Source: Streptomyces sp. CB01373 (lineage in GTDB: Bacteria > Actinomycetota > Actinomycetes > Streptomycetales > Streptomycetaceae). From it: 64,000 bases of DNA. Numbering within the stretch: position 1 is the first letter of the stretch; each line of letters opens with the position of its first letter. The notes under the pieces are model-generated. The model was not told the origin of the DNA. It worked only from the letters and a program-made list of their open reading frames with translations, and did not search any database. Of this stretch, positions 1-8,197 are shown piece after piece. The translations under genes were made by a program, and so were the position numbers. The stretch is from assembly GCF_002803075.1 (NCBI RefSeq), contig NZ_NNBK01000019.1, forward strand, positions 62,001 through 126,000, written 5' to 3'.

Positions 1-686
1 GAGAAGTCCGGCCCCCTGGTCAGGGAGCCGGCCAGATGGGCCGGGTCGGCGGAGGCCGCCACGCGGCCGCGGGCGTTCACCAGATGGGCGGGACCGGGCA
101 GCTCGCGCAGCAGGGGCAGCACGGCCGCCTCGAAGTGCCGTAGATACACGTCCGCCGCGGCCACCCCGGCGAACCGGCCCGCCACCTGGACCGGCGCGGA
201 CAGGGTCAGGCTGTACTCCTCGGAGCACAGGTAGTCCACGTAGGGCCCGGCCACGGCTCGCAGCCCGGTGTCACGGGGCAGGGCGAACCAGTCCCAGTGG
301 GTGTAGTCCGAGTACGCCGACTGCCGCGGATCCAGGTCGAGCAGCAGCGGCCGTACGTCCCCCCGCGCGGTGCACTGCCACCACTCCAGCCAGGCCGGCA
401 CGTCGGCCAGCAGCCCCGGCGCGGCCACGAATCCGGCCCCCGACACAAGGTCCTCGCGGCCCAGCCGCAGATGCAGTCCCGGCCGCAGCGCGGCGAGGTC
501 GGCGCTCACCGGCGCGCGGCCCTCGGCGGCCACCCGCGCCAGCAGATCCGCCGTCTCGGCGCGGATCCCGGAGACGGCGTCGAAGACCGCCTCCAGTGTG
601 CGGCCCACCCGCGCGGCGACGCGCTCCCCGGCGCACACCTCGCGCGTCGCGGTCGCCGCCCCGGCACCTGCGCGGCTCGTGCTCAT
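1..686 (-). CDS. Cache-domain protein (3' end outside window)
   Basis: The reverse strand encodes about 228 residues beginning MSTSRAGAGAATATREV at an ATG at 686; the C-terminus lies beyond base 1. I see no signal peptide or N-terminal membrane helix, so it is probably cytoplasmic. The middle has aromatic and acidic motifs (YSDYTHWDWFALP) followed by APVQVAGRFAGVAAADVYL, which resembles the double-cache ligand-binding fold seen in chemoreceptors (GxxGxD strand). The gene lies 36 bp downstream of the GntR regulator on the same strand, so the two are probably co-transcribed. Inference: it binds a small molecule related to the substrate of the divergent polyamine-type importer. The fold call rests on motif resemblance only. 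Confidence 0.65.
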   Translation of the reverse strand, partial: MSTSRAGAGAATATREVCAGERVAARVGRTLEAVFDAVSGIRAETADLLARVAAEGRAPVSADLAALRPGLHLRLGREDLVSGAGFVAAPGLLADVPAWLEWWQCTARGDVRPLLLDLDPRQSAYSDYTHWDWFALPRDTGLRAVAGPYVDYLCSEEYSLTLSAPVQVAGRFAGVAAADVYLRHFEAAVLPLLRELPGPAHLVNARGRVAASADPAHLAGSLTRGPDF

Positions 687-722
687 GGCGTCCTCCAGCG
701 GACGGGGCCGCGCGCCGTGTCG

Positions 723-1514
723 TCAGAGGCCCAGCCGCACGGCGATGAGTCGCGCCGCCGACTCCTGGACGCATCGCTCGGCGAGCGTACGGGCCGGATC
801 ACGGGCCCCATCCTGCACGGCGGAGACGACGGCGCGAAGACGATCTGCGACTTCTTCACGATATTCGTCGTCGCCGAGCACCAGGCACAGCAGCGCGCCG
901 ACCTCCGTCTGGAGCGCGATCTGCTCCCGGGTGAGCCGGGCGGACTGCGCGGCCGCCGCCAGCTCCACATGGAACCGGCCGTAGACCCGGCTGCGGGCCG
1001 CCGCGTCCCCGGCCTCCGCCAACTCCTCGGCGGTGCACAGCAGTCCGCCGAGATCGCCGGGTTCGGTGCGATCGGCGGCGAGTGCGGCCGCCGCCCCCGA
1101 CAGCGCGGCCCAGTGGTCGCTGAGGTCGCGCAGTTCCTCGGTGCTCCAGCCGCGCAGCCGGGACTTCAGCCGTTCCTCGTCAGGGAGTTCGGGCAGGGAG
1201 ACGAAGCTGCCGCCGCCGCGCCCGCGCCGGGTGACGACCAGGCCCTGCTGCCGCAGCGCCATCAGCGCCTCCCGCAGGGTCACCGTGGACACGCCGAGCT
1301 GCCCGGCCAGTTCGCTCTCACCGGGCAGCTGTTCCCCCTCCGCGAGCAGCCCGAGTTCGATGGCGTCGCCGATCCTGCGCACCACCGCGTCCACCCGCGC
1401 CCGGCTCTCCACCGGCGCGAAGACGACTCTGCGGGCACCGGCCTCACCCGCGTCCACCGTCGCGCGCGGGCTGTCGGCCCCGTTCTCGACGTGTCCCTGC
1501 TTCACGGCCACCAC
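723..1514 (-). CDS. FadR-type GntR regulator with FCD domain
   Basis: A 263-residue protein read from a GTG at 1514. A winged helix occupies about residues 45-110 (GEQLPGESELAGQLGVSTV, then TLREALMALRQQGLVV), which is the GntR signature. The C-terminal half (about 120-240) is an all-helical FCD-type effector domain. It is divergent from the ABC importer that begins at 1616; the 100-bp gap holds a long palindrome suited to binding by such a dimer. The likely role is repression of the importer and of its own operon until a ligand binds the FCD domain. The ligand is unknown. FCD regulators usually bind small organic acids through a metal site, so a simple polyamine is not assured. Confidence 0.85.
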   Translation of the reverse strand: MVAVKQGHVENGADSPRATVDAGEAGARRVVFAPVESRARVDAVVRRIGDAIELGLLAEGEQLPGESELAGQLGVSTVTLREALMALRQQGLVVTRRGRGGGSFVSLPELPDEERLKSRLRGWSTEELRDLSDHWAALSGAAAALAADRTEPGDLGGLLCTAEELAEAGDAAARSRVYGRFHVELAAAAQSARLTREQIALQTEVGALLCLVLGDDEYREEVADRLRAVVSAVQDGARDPARTLAERCVQESAARLIAVRLGL

Positions 1515-1550
1515 CTTGCCAGTTGACCCAAGTTTTACCTAGAGGCGGTC

Positions 1551-1588
1551 TTGAGCTTTGAACTATGACTTCATAGGTTTCAGCTCAA
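1551..1588. promoter_or_regulatory. Nested palindrome, candidate operator of the GntR regulator
   Basis: Two inverted repeats share the centre between 1569 and 1570: an outer pair TTGAGCT (1551-1557) / AGCTCAA (1582-1588) and an inner pair CTATGA (1563-1568) / TCATAG (1571-1576) with a CT spacer. The site lies between the divergent regulator (start 1514) and importer (start 1616). Its AT content contrasts with the surroundings. Assignment to the adjacent GntR protein is inferred from position. Confidence 0.6.
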
Positions 1589-1615
1589 CGTTCGGAAGCG
1601 TCAGAAAGGTTCCCC

Positions 1616-2653
1616 ATGGAGGGAGTTGCCGTCCGACTGCAGGGCCTGCGCAGGACGTTCGGGGAGACGGCCGCCGTGGCCGGGGTCGACCTGGAGATCC
1701 GGGACGGGGAGTTCTTCTCGATGCTCGGCCCCTCCGGCTCGGGCAAGACCACCGTCCTGCGCCTGATCGCCGGCTTCGAGGCCCCCGACGCGGGCCGCGT
1801 GGAGCTCGCCGGGCAGGAGGTCACCGGCCTCGCCCCCTTCGAACGGGACGTCCACACCGTCTTCCAGGACTACGCCCTCTTTCCCCACATGACCGTCGAG
1901 CAGAACGTCGCCTACGCCCTGAAGATTCGCAAAGTGCCCAAGGCGGAACGCCTCGTCCGCGCCCGCAAGGCCCTCGCCGAGGTGCGTCTCGACGGCTACG
2001 GCGGACGGCGCCCGGCCGAACTCTCCGGCGGCCAGCGCCAGCGCGTCGCCCTCGCCCGCGCCCTGGTCGGCCGCCCCCGCGTCCTGCTGCTCGACGAACC
2101 GCTCGGTGCCCTCGACCTCAAGCTGCGCGAGCAGATGCAGGTCGAACTCAAGGCGCTCCAGCGCGAGGTCGGCATCACCTTCGTGTTCGTCACCCACGAC
2201 CAGGAGGAGGCCCTGACGATGAGCGACCGCATCGCCGTCTTCCACCAGGGCCGCATCGAACAGGTCGGCACCCCCGCCGAGATCTACGAACGCCCGGCGA
2301 CCCTGTTCGTCGCCTCCTTCGTCGGTACCTCCAACCTGCTGGAGGGCGAGTCGGCCCAACGGATCCTCGGCGTCCCCGGAACCCACAGCGTCCGGCCCGA
2401 GAAGATCCGCGTCCTGAAGGAGTCCGCCGACGCCGACGAACCCGGGCAGGCGACCGTCACCGGCATCGTCGCCGAGGTCGTCTACCTGGGCGACTCCACC
2501 CGCTTCCTGGTCGACCTCGACACCGGCGGCCGCCTGACCGCGCTCCAGCAGAACCTGGAGACCTCCGCCGAGGACGTCGCCGCCTACCGCGGCACCCGGG
2601 TACGGCTGGCATGGCACCGCCGCCACGCCGTCCAGGTCCCCGACGCCCGCTGA
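1616..2653 (+). CDS. Polyamine-type ABC importer, ATPase subunit
   Basis: A 345-residue ABC ATPase of the PotA/CysA group. It has a Walker A motif GPSGSGKTT (residues 38-46), a Q-loop at Gln84 (VFQDYALFPHMT), the signature LSGGQRQRVALARAL (136-150), Walker B LLLDEP (157-162) and a switch His at 194 (VTHDQEEALTMSDR). The C-terminal 100 residues fit a TOBE domain (VRPEKIRV; LGDSTRFLVDL). The ATG at 1616 follows AGAAAGG at 1603-1609. It is the first gene of a four-gene importer operon. It would power uptake of a cationic or small organic solute at the inner face of the membrane; PotA-type is the closest label, but the exact substrate cannot be read from sequence. Confidence 0.88.
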   Translation: MEGVAVRLQGLRRTFGETAAVAGVDLEIRDGEFFSMLGPSGSGKTTVLRLIAGFEAPDAGRVELAGQEVTGLAPFERDVHTVFQDYALFPHMTVEQNVAYALKIRKVPKAERLVRARKALAEVRLDGYGGRRPAELSGGQRQRVALARALVGRPRVLLLDEPLGALDLKLREQMQVELKALQREVGITFVFVTHDQEEALTMSDRIAVFHQGRIEQVGTPAEIYERPATLFVASFVGTSNLLEGESAQRILGVPGTHSVRPEKIRVLKESADADEPGQATVTGIVAEVVYLGDSTRFLVDLDTGGRLTALQQNLETSAEDVAAYRGTRVRLAWHRRHAVQVPDAR

Positions 2654-2676
2654 GCAAGCACCACCGCCCCCGACCC

Positions 2677-3888
2677 ATGGAGTACGTCGTGCGCCTGACC
2701 CGAACCCTCCAGACGGCGGCCGCCCTCACGCTGCTGCTCGCCGCCACCGCCTGCGGCTCCTCCGGCTCGGGGAGCGGCACCTCCGCCACCGGCCTCAACC
2801 CTCCCGACCTCAAGGCGCAGGCCGAACTCGGCAGGCCCGAGGGCCGGGTCAACGTCATCGCCTGGGCCGGCTACGTCGAGGACGGCTCCAACGACCCGAA
2901 GGCCGACTGGGTCAGCGGCTTCGAGAAGCAGACCGGCTGCCAGGTCCACTCCAAGGTCGCGGCCAGCTCCGACGAGATGGTCAAACTCATGAAGACGGGG
3001 GAGTACGACACCGTCTCCGCCTCCGGCGACGCCTCCCTGCGCCTGATCGCCTCCGGCGACGCCGCCCCGGTCAACACCGACCTCGTACCGAACTACAAGG
3101 ACGTCTTCGGCGACCTGAAGCTGCAGGCCTGGAACTCCGTCAAGGGCAAGGCCTACGGCATCCCGCACGGCCGCGGGGCCAACCTGCTCATGTACAACAC
3201 CGAGAAGGTACGGCCCGCGCCCGACTCCTGGTCGGCCGTCTTCGACGACGCGGCACGGTACAAGGGCCACGTCACGGCCTACGACTCGCCCATCTACATC
3301 GCCGACGCCGCCCTGTATCTCAAGGCCACCAGGCCGGAGTTGAAGATCAAGGACCCGTACGCGCTCGACCAGAAGCAGTTCGACGCCGCCGTCGCCCTGC
3401 TGAAGAAGCAGAACGCCGACGTCGGCGAGTACTGGGGCGACTACCTGCAGGAGGTCTCCGCGTTCAAGAGCGGCGACTCCCTGGTCGGCACCACCTGGCA
3501 GGTCATCGTGAACCTCGCCGCCTCCGAGGGCGCCAAGGTCAAGGCGTTCGTGCCCAAGGAGGGCGCGACCGGCTGGTCCGACACCTGGATGATCTCCGCC
3601 AAGTCCAAGCACCCCAACTGCGCCTACAAGTGGCTGGACTGGATCGTCTCCCCGAAGGTCAACGCCCAGGTGGCCGAGTACTTCGGCGAGGCCCCCGCCA
3701 ACGCCAAGGCCTGCGAGCAGACCAGCGACAAGGACTTCTGCGCCACCTACCACGCCGCCGACACCGGCTACTGGAAGCGGGTCGCCTTCTGGAACACGCC
3801 GATCCCGCAGTGCCTGGACGGCCGTACGGACGTCACATGCGTCCCGTACGCCAAGTGGGTGCAGGCCTGGACCGAGATCAAGGGCTGA
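2677..3888 (+). CDS. Polyamine-type ABC importer, solute-binding lipoprotein
   Basis: About 403 residues from an ATG at 2677 (a GTG at 2689 is an in-frame alternative). The N-terminus is a lipoprotein signal: basic residues, a hydrophobic stretch and AATAC with the lipidated Cys at residue 26, then a Ser/Gly-rich tether. The mature part resembles PotD/PotF-type periplasmic binding proteins: VNVIAWAGYVEDG near its start, KVAASSDEMVKLMKTGEYD (the typical 'which molecule is controlled' region) and TWMISAKSKHPNCAYKWLDW near the end. The start codon lies 24 bp after the ATPase stop. It would capture substrate outside the membrane for the two permeases downstream. Several cysteines near the C-terminus suggest disulfides. 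Confidence 0.87.
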   Translation: MEYVVRLTRTLQTAAALTLLLAATACGSSGSGSGTSATGLNPPDLKAQAELGRPEGRVNVIAWAGYVEDGSNDPKADWVSGFEKQTGCQVHSKVAASSDEMVKLMKTGEYDTVSASGDASLRLIASGDAAPVNTDLVPNYKDVFGDLKLQAWNSVKGKAYGIPHGRGANLLMYNTEKVRPAPDSWSAVFDDAARYKGHVTAYDSPIYIADAALYLKATRPELKIKDPYALDQKQFDAAVALLKKQNADVGEYWGDYLQEVSAFKSGDSLVGTTWQVIVNLAASEGAKVKAFVPKEGATGWSDTWMISAKSKHPNCAYKWLDWIVSPKVNAQVAEYFGEAPANAKACEQTSDKDFCATYHAADTGYWKRVAFWNTPIPQCLDGRTDVTCVPYAKWVQAWTEIKG

Positions 3889-3891
3889 ACC

Positions 3892-4794
3892 ATGACCGTC
3901 ACCGCCCAGGCCGCCGGACGACAGGGCTCACGGGCCGGCGTCCGGCGGCTGGCCGGGATGCTGCACCGCCGCCCCCGGCTGCGCCTCTCCCTGCTGCTGA
4001 CCGCCCCGCTGCTGTGGCTGGCCGTGCTGTACCTCGGCTCGCTGGCCGTGCTGTTCCTCTCCGCCTTCTGGACGACGAACTCCTTCACCTCCGAGGTCGT
4101 CAAGGTCTGGTCGCTGGACAACTTCCGCGCGCTGCTGACGACTTCCGTCTTCCACCAGGTGATCCTGCGCAGCGTCGGCGTGGCCCTCGCGGTCACCGCC
4201 CTGTGCGCGCTGATCGCCTTCCCGCTCGCCTTCTGCACCGCGCGCGTAGCCCGGCCCCGGTGGCGGCCCCTGCTCGTCGTCGCCATCCTCACACCCCTGT
4301 GGGCGAGTTACCTGGTCAAGGTGTACGCCTGGCGGCTCATCCTGTCCCAGGGCGGGCTCGCCGACTGGATGCTGAGGCCGTTCGGACTGAGCGGCCCCGG
4401 ATTCGGCCTGCCGGCCGCCCTCATCACCCTGACCTACCTCTGGCTGCCGTACATGATCCTGCCGATCCACACCGCCCTCGAGCAGTTGCCGGCCAACCTG
4501 CTCGACGCGTCCGCCGACCTCGGGGCGCGTCCCTGGCGCACCTTCCGGTCGGTGGTGCTGCCCATGGTGCTGCCCGCGGTCGCCGCCGGGTCCGTCTTCA
4601 CCTTCTCGCTCAGCCTCGGCGACTACATCACCGTGCAGATCGTCGGCGGCAAGACCCAGCTGATCGGCAACCTCGTCTACTCCAACATCGAACTCAACCT
4701 GCCCATGGCCGCCGCACTCGGCACGGTGCCCGTCGTCGTCATCGTGCTCTACCTGCTGGCGATGCGGCGCACGGGCGCCCTCAGCAGCCTCTGA
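3892..4794 (+). CDS. Polyamine-type ABC importer, permease 1 (PotB-like)
   Basis: 300 residues with about six transmembrane helices. The first follows a basic N-terminus (LSLLLTAPLLWLAVLYLGSL). The EAA-type cytoplasmic loop that contacts the ATPase reads LLDASADLGARPWRTFRSVV at about residues 202-221. It begins 3 bp after the binding-protein stop, so it is translationally coupled. This is the usual length and topology for the PotB half of a spermidine/putrescine-type importer. Confidence 0.88.
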   Translation: MTVTAQAAGRQGSRAGVRRLAGMLHRRPRLRLSLLLTAPLLWLAVLYLGSLAVLFLSAFWTTNSFTSEVVKVWSLDNFRALLTTSVFHQVILRSVGVALAVTALCALIAFPLAFCTARVARPRWRPLLVVAILTPLWASYLVKVYAWRLILSQGGLADWMLRPFGLSGPGFGLPAALITLTYLWLPYMILPIHTALEQLPANLLDASADLGARPWRTFRSVVLPMVLPAVAAGSVFTFSLSLGDYITVQIVGGKTQLIGNLVYSNIELNLPMAAALGTVPVVVIVLYLLAMRRTGALSSL

Positions 4795-4831
4795 CCGTCC
4801 ACGGCAGCCTTCCCTGGGGGTGTACCACGTC

Positions 4832-5647
4832 ATGCAGCTCTCCCGTGGCGCGCGCGTCGCGCTGGGCGTCGCCGCCGCCTTCGGCTTCGCGGTGATCTAC
4901 GTCCCGCTCCTGCTGGTCCTCGTCAACTCCCTCAACCCCGACCGCAGCGCCGGCTGGCCGCCGCCCGGCCTGACCCTGCACTGGTGGTCGGTGGCCTGGG
5001 ACAACTCCGGGGCGCGCGGCGCCGTCTGGGTCTCGGTGAAGGCGGGTCTGGGAGCCACCGCGATCGCCCTGGTCCTCGGCACGCTCATCGCCTTCGCGGT
5101 GGCCCGGCACCGCTTCTTCGGCCGCGACACCCTGTCCTTCGTGGTCGTGCTGCCGATCGCGCTGCCCGGCATCGTCACCGGCATCGCCCTGAACTCCGCC
5201 TTCTCCACGGTGCTCCGGCCGCTCGGCGTCGGCCTCGGCCTGTTCACCGTGGTCGTCGGGCACGCCACGTTCTGCATCGTCGTGGTCTTCAACAACGTCG
5301 TGGCCCGGCTGCGCCGCACCTCCGGCTCGTACGAGGAGGCGGCGATGGACCTCGGCGCGAACACCTTCCGCGCCTTCGTCGACGTCACCTTCCCGCTGGT
5401 GCGCTCGGCGCTCTTCGCCGGCGGCCTGCTCGCCTTCGCCCTGTCCTTCGACGAGATCGTGGTCACCACCTTCACCGCGGGACCCGGCGTCGAGACCCTG
5501 CCCATCTGGATCTTCAACAACATGACCAGACCCCAGCAGGCCCCCGTGGTCAACGTCGTGGCAGCCGTCCTGGTCCTCCTCTCCGTCATCCCGATCTACG
5601 TAGCCCAACGCCTGTCCTCGGACACGGCGACGGAGAGCAGGATCTAG
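4832..5647 (+). CDS. Polyamine-type ABC importer, permease 2 (PotC-like)
   Basis: About 271 residues and six predicted membrane helices; the EAA loop reads YEEAAMDLGANTFRAFVDVT. I prefer the ATG at 4832 because GGGGG at 4816-4820 sits at ribosome-binding distance; a GTG at 4820 in frame would add four residues. It completes the ATPase/lipoprotein/permease/permease set. No terminator hairpin was seen before the LacI gene, which has its own promoter region. Confidence 0.87.
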   Translation: MQLSRGARVALGVAAAFGFAVIYVPLLLVLVNSLNPDRSAGWPPPGLTLHWWSVAWDNSGARGAVWVSVKAGLGATAIALVLGTLIAFAVARHRFFGRDTLSFVVVLPIALPGIVTGIALNSAFSTVLRPLGVGLGLFTVVVGHATFCIVVVFNNVVARLRRTSGSYEEAAMDLGANTFRAFVDVTFPLVRSALFAGGLLAFALSFDEIVVTTFTAGPGVETLPIWIFNNMTRPQQAPVVNVVAAVLVLLSVIPIYVAQRLSSDTATESRI

Positions 5648-5682
5648 CACGGCAACGGGCACGGCAACGGCCGACATCCTTT

Positions 5683-5720
5683 ACGCAAGCAGTTTGCGTC
5701 TCTTGCGTTAGGCTTGCGCA
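5683..5720 (+). promoter_or_regulatory. LacI-gene promoter with palindrome and TTGCG half-sites
   Basis: ACGCAA (5683-5688) and TTGCGT (5694-5699) form a perfect inverted repeat with a 5-bp spacer. Two further half-sites, TTGCGT (5703-5708) and TTGCGCA (5714-5720), run up to the ATG at 5722. A possible -10 box TAGGCT (5709-5714) would place transcription at or next to the start codon. A related CTTGCGAAG occurs near 6770, upstream of the sugar-binding protein. The likely binder is the LacI-family product itself. Confidence 0.6.
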
Positions 5721-5721
5721 T

Positions 5722-6720
5722 ATGACGCGACGACTTGCGGAAGTGGCGAAGAAGGTCGGGGTCAGTCAGGCCACGGTCAGCCGGGTGCTCAACGGGAAGC
5801 CCGGAGTGTCCGACGCCACCCGGCAGGCGGTGCTCTCCGCGCTGGACGTGCTCGGGTACGAGCGGCCGACGCAACTGCGCGGCGAGCGGGCCCGGCTGGT
5901 GGGCCTGGTCCTGCCCGAGCTGCAGAACCCGATCTTCCCGGCCTTCGCGGAGGCCATCGGCGGCGCGCTGGCCCAGCTCGGGCTCACCCCGGTGCTGTGC
6001 ACCCAGACCAAGGGCGGGGTCTCCGAGGCGGACTACGTAGAGCTGCTGCTGCAACAGCAGGTCTCCGGCGTCGTGTTCGCGGGCGGCCTCTACGCCCAGG
6101 CGGACGCGCCGCACGACCACTACCGGCGGCTCGCCGAGCGCAACATCCCCGTGGTGCTGGTCAACGCGGCCATAGAGGACCTCGGTTTCCCCGCGGTGTC
6201 CTGCGACGACGCGGTCGCCGTGGAGCAGGCCTGGCGCCATCTCGCCTCCCTGGGGCACGAGCGGATCGGCCTGGTGCTCGGGCCGGAGGACCACATGCCG
6301 TCGGCCCGGAAGCTGGCCGCGGCCCGCACCCTCGCGGGCGAGCTGCCCGACGAGTTCGTGGCGCGGGCGATCTTCTCCATCGAGGGCGGCCACGCGGCCG
6401 GGGCCAAGCTGATCGACCGCGGGGTGACCGGCCTCATCTGCGCCAGCGACCCGCTCGCACTGGGTGTCGTACGGGCCGCCCGGCGCAAGGGACTCGACGT
6501 GCCCGGTCGGATCTCCGTCGTGGGCTACGACGACTCCGCGCTGATGAACTGCACGGAACCGCCGCTCACCACCGTGCGCCAGCCCATCGAGTCGATGGGC
6601 AGGGCCGCGGTCGAACTGCTCAACGCGCAGATCGGCGGCACCTCCGTACCGGCCGACGAGCTGCTGTTCGAGCCGGAACTGGTGGTCCGTGGCTCCACCG
6701 CGCAAGCACCGCGTGACTGA
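5722..6720 (+). CDS. LacI-family regulator of the alpha-glucan operon
   Basis: 332 residues. The N-terminal LacI helix-turn-helix and hinge are clear: RRLAEVAKKVGVSQATVSRV (3-22), LNGKPGVS, then a hinge near residue 50. The rest is a periplasmic-binding-protein-like effector domain with the typical C-terminal motifs VVGYDDSALMNCTEPPLTTV and ELLFEPELVVRGS. No convincing Shine-Dalgarno lies before the ATG at 5722, so the message may be leaderless. It sits 119 bp upstream of, and in the same direction as, the sugar importer and glycosidase genes, and probably represses them until an alpha-glucoside binds. Confidence 0.88.
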   Translation: MTRRLAEVAKKVGVSQATVSRVLNGKPGVSDATRQAVLSALDVLGYERPTQLRGERARLVGLVLPELQNPIFPAFAEAIGGALAQLGLTPVLCTQTKGGVSEADYVELLLQQQVSGVVFAGGLYAQADAPHDHYRRLAERNIPVVLVNAAIEDLGFPAVSCDDAVAVEQAWRHLASLGHERIGLVLGPEDHMPSARKLAAARTLAGELPDEFVARAIFSIEGGHAAGAKLIDRGVTGLICASDPLALGVVRAARRKGLDVPGRISVVGYDDSALMNCTEPPLTTVRQPIESMGRAAVELLNAQIGGTSVPADELLFEPELVVRGSTAQAPRD

Positions 6721-6839
6721 GATCCAGTAGATCCTCTCTACTGTCAAATAATTACAGATTCTGCGCGACATCTTGCGAAGCCCTGTCGCCGGTGCTTGAG
6801 TGTGCGGCGCCCACAGCTCCTGTCCAGAGGGGTCCACCG

Positions 6840-8192
6840 ATGTCAAGCACCGGCTTCCGCCGCACACTTGCGGCGATCGGCGTCTGTTCCTCCCTTGCCC
6901 TCGTCGCCACGGCCTGCGGGTCGTCGGACGACGAGTCGTCCGGCGGCAAGACCCGCATCACCGTCAACTGCGAGCCGCCCAAGAGCGCCAAGGTCGACCG
7001 GAAGTTCTTCGAGGAGGACATCGCCTCCTTCGAGAAGCGGAACCAGGACATCGACGTCGTCGCGCACGACGCCTTCCCCTGCCAGGACCCGAAGACCTTT
7101 GACGCCAAGCTGGCCGGCGGCCAGATGGAGGACGTCTTCTACACCTACTTCACCGACGCCAGGCACGTCGTGGACATCAACCAGGCCGCCGACCTCACCC
7201 CGTACGTCAAGGAGCTGAAGAGCTACGACACCATCCAGCAGCAGTTGCGCGACATCTACACCGTCGACGGGAAGATCTACGGCGTCCCGCGCACCGGCTA
7301 CTCGATGGGCCTGATCTACAACCGCAAGCTCTTCGAGAAGGCGGGCCTCGACCCCGACAAGCCGCCGGCCACCTGGGAGGAGGTCCGCGCCGCCGCCAAG
7401 AAGATCGCCGCGCTCGGCGGCGGAACCGTCGGCTACGCCGACTACAGCGCCCAGAACCAGGGCGGCTGGCACTTCACCGCCGAGCTGTACTCGCAGGGCG
7501 GCGACGTCGTCGACGCCGACGGCAAGAAGGCCACCGTCGACACCCCCGAGGGCCACGCCGTGCTCCAGAACCTGTACGACATGCGCTGGACCGACGACTC
7601 GATGGGCAGCAAACAGCTCCTCGTCATCAACGACGTGCAGCAGATGATGGGTTCGGGCAAGCTCGGCATGTACCTCTCCGCCCCCGACAACATCCCGATC
7701 CTGGTCAAGGAGAAGGGCGGCAACTACAAGGACCTGGCCCTCGCCCCGATGCCCGGCGGCAAGGGCACGCTCATCGGCGGCGACGGCTACATGTTCAACA
7801 AGAAGGCCACGCCCGACCAGATCCGCGCCGGCCTCAAGTGGCTCGACCACATGTTCCTCACCCCCGGCGAGGGCTTCCTCGGCGACTACGCCCGCGCCAA
7901 GAAGAACGACGGCCCGGTCGGCCTGCCCGAGCCGCGGCTGTTCACCGGCGCCGCCGACGCCAAGGACCAGGAGGTCAAGAAGGCCAACGCGAACGTCCCG
8001 GTGGAGAACTACCAGGCCTTCCTCGACGGCAACAAGAGCCTCCAGCTGAAGATAGAGCCGCCGAACGCCCAGCAGATCTACTCCGTCCTCGACGGGGTCG
8101 TCTCCGCCGTCCTCACCAAGAAGGACGCGAACATCGACCAGCTCCTGGGGGACGCCTCCGGCAAGATCGACAGCATCCTGTCCCGGAGCTGA
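6840..8192 (+). CDS. Sugar ABC importer, solute-binding lipoprotein
   Basis: 450 residues from an ATG at 6840, chosen because GAGGGG lies about 8 bp upstream and the N-terminus is then a clean lipoprotein signal with Cys26 (LVATAC). The mature protein fits the MalE/family-1 binding-protein group: GKIYGVPRTGYSMGLIYNRK, FEKAGLDPDKPPATWEEV, and a late segment NAQQIYSVLDGVVSAVLTKK. It opens an operon with two permeases and two glycosidases, so an alpha-gluco-oligosaccharide is the likely ligand. No dedicated ATPase is present; a shared MsiK-type ATPase elsewhere in the genome is the usual Streptomyces arrangement and is inferred here. Confidence 0.88.
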   Translation: MSSTGFRRTLAAIGVCSSLALVATACGSSDDESSGGKTRITVNCEPPKSAKVDRKFFEEDIASFEKRNQDIDVVAHDAFPCQDPKTFDAKLAGGQMEDVFYTYFTDARHVVDINQAADLTPYVKELKSYDTIQQQLRDIYTVDGKIYGVPRTGYSMGLIYNRKLFEKAGLDPDKPPATWEEVRAAAKKIAALGGGTVGYADYSAQNQGGWHFTAELYSQGGDVVDADGKKATVDTPEGHAVLQNLYDMRWTDDSMGSKQLLVINDVQQMMGSGKLGMYLSAPDNIPILVKEKGGNYKDLALAPMPGGKGTLIGGDGYMFNKKATPDQIRAGLKWLDHMFLTPGEGFLGDYARAKKNDGPVGLPEPRLFTGAADAKDQEVKKANANVPVENYQAFLDGNKSLQLKIEPPNAQQIYSVLDGVVSAVLTKKDANIDQLLGDASGKIDSILSRS

Positions 8193-8197
8193 CGGCG

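Noticed and set aside
297..1542. Long forward-strand open frames opposite the cache and GntR genes
   Set aside because: They mirror reverse-strand genes with clear domains, are Arg/Pro-rich and lack any family motif; high GC makes such antisense frames common.
1616..5647. Firm assignment of the importer as spermidine/putrescine specific
   Set aside because: PotABCD-like families also move other amines and small organic solutes; motifs do not fix the substrate.
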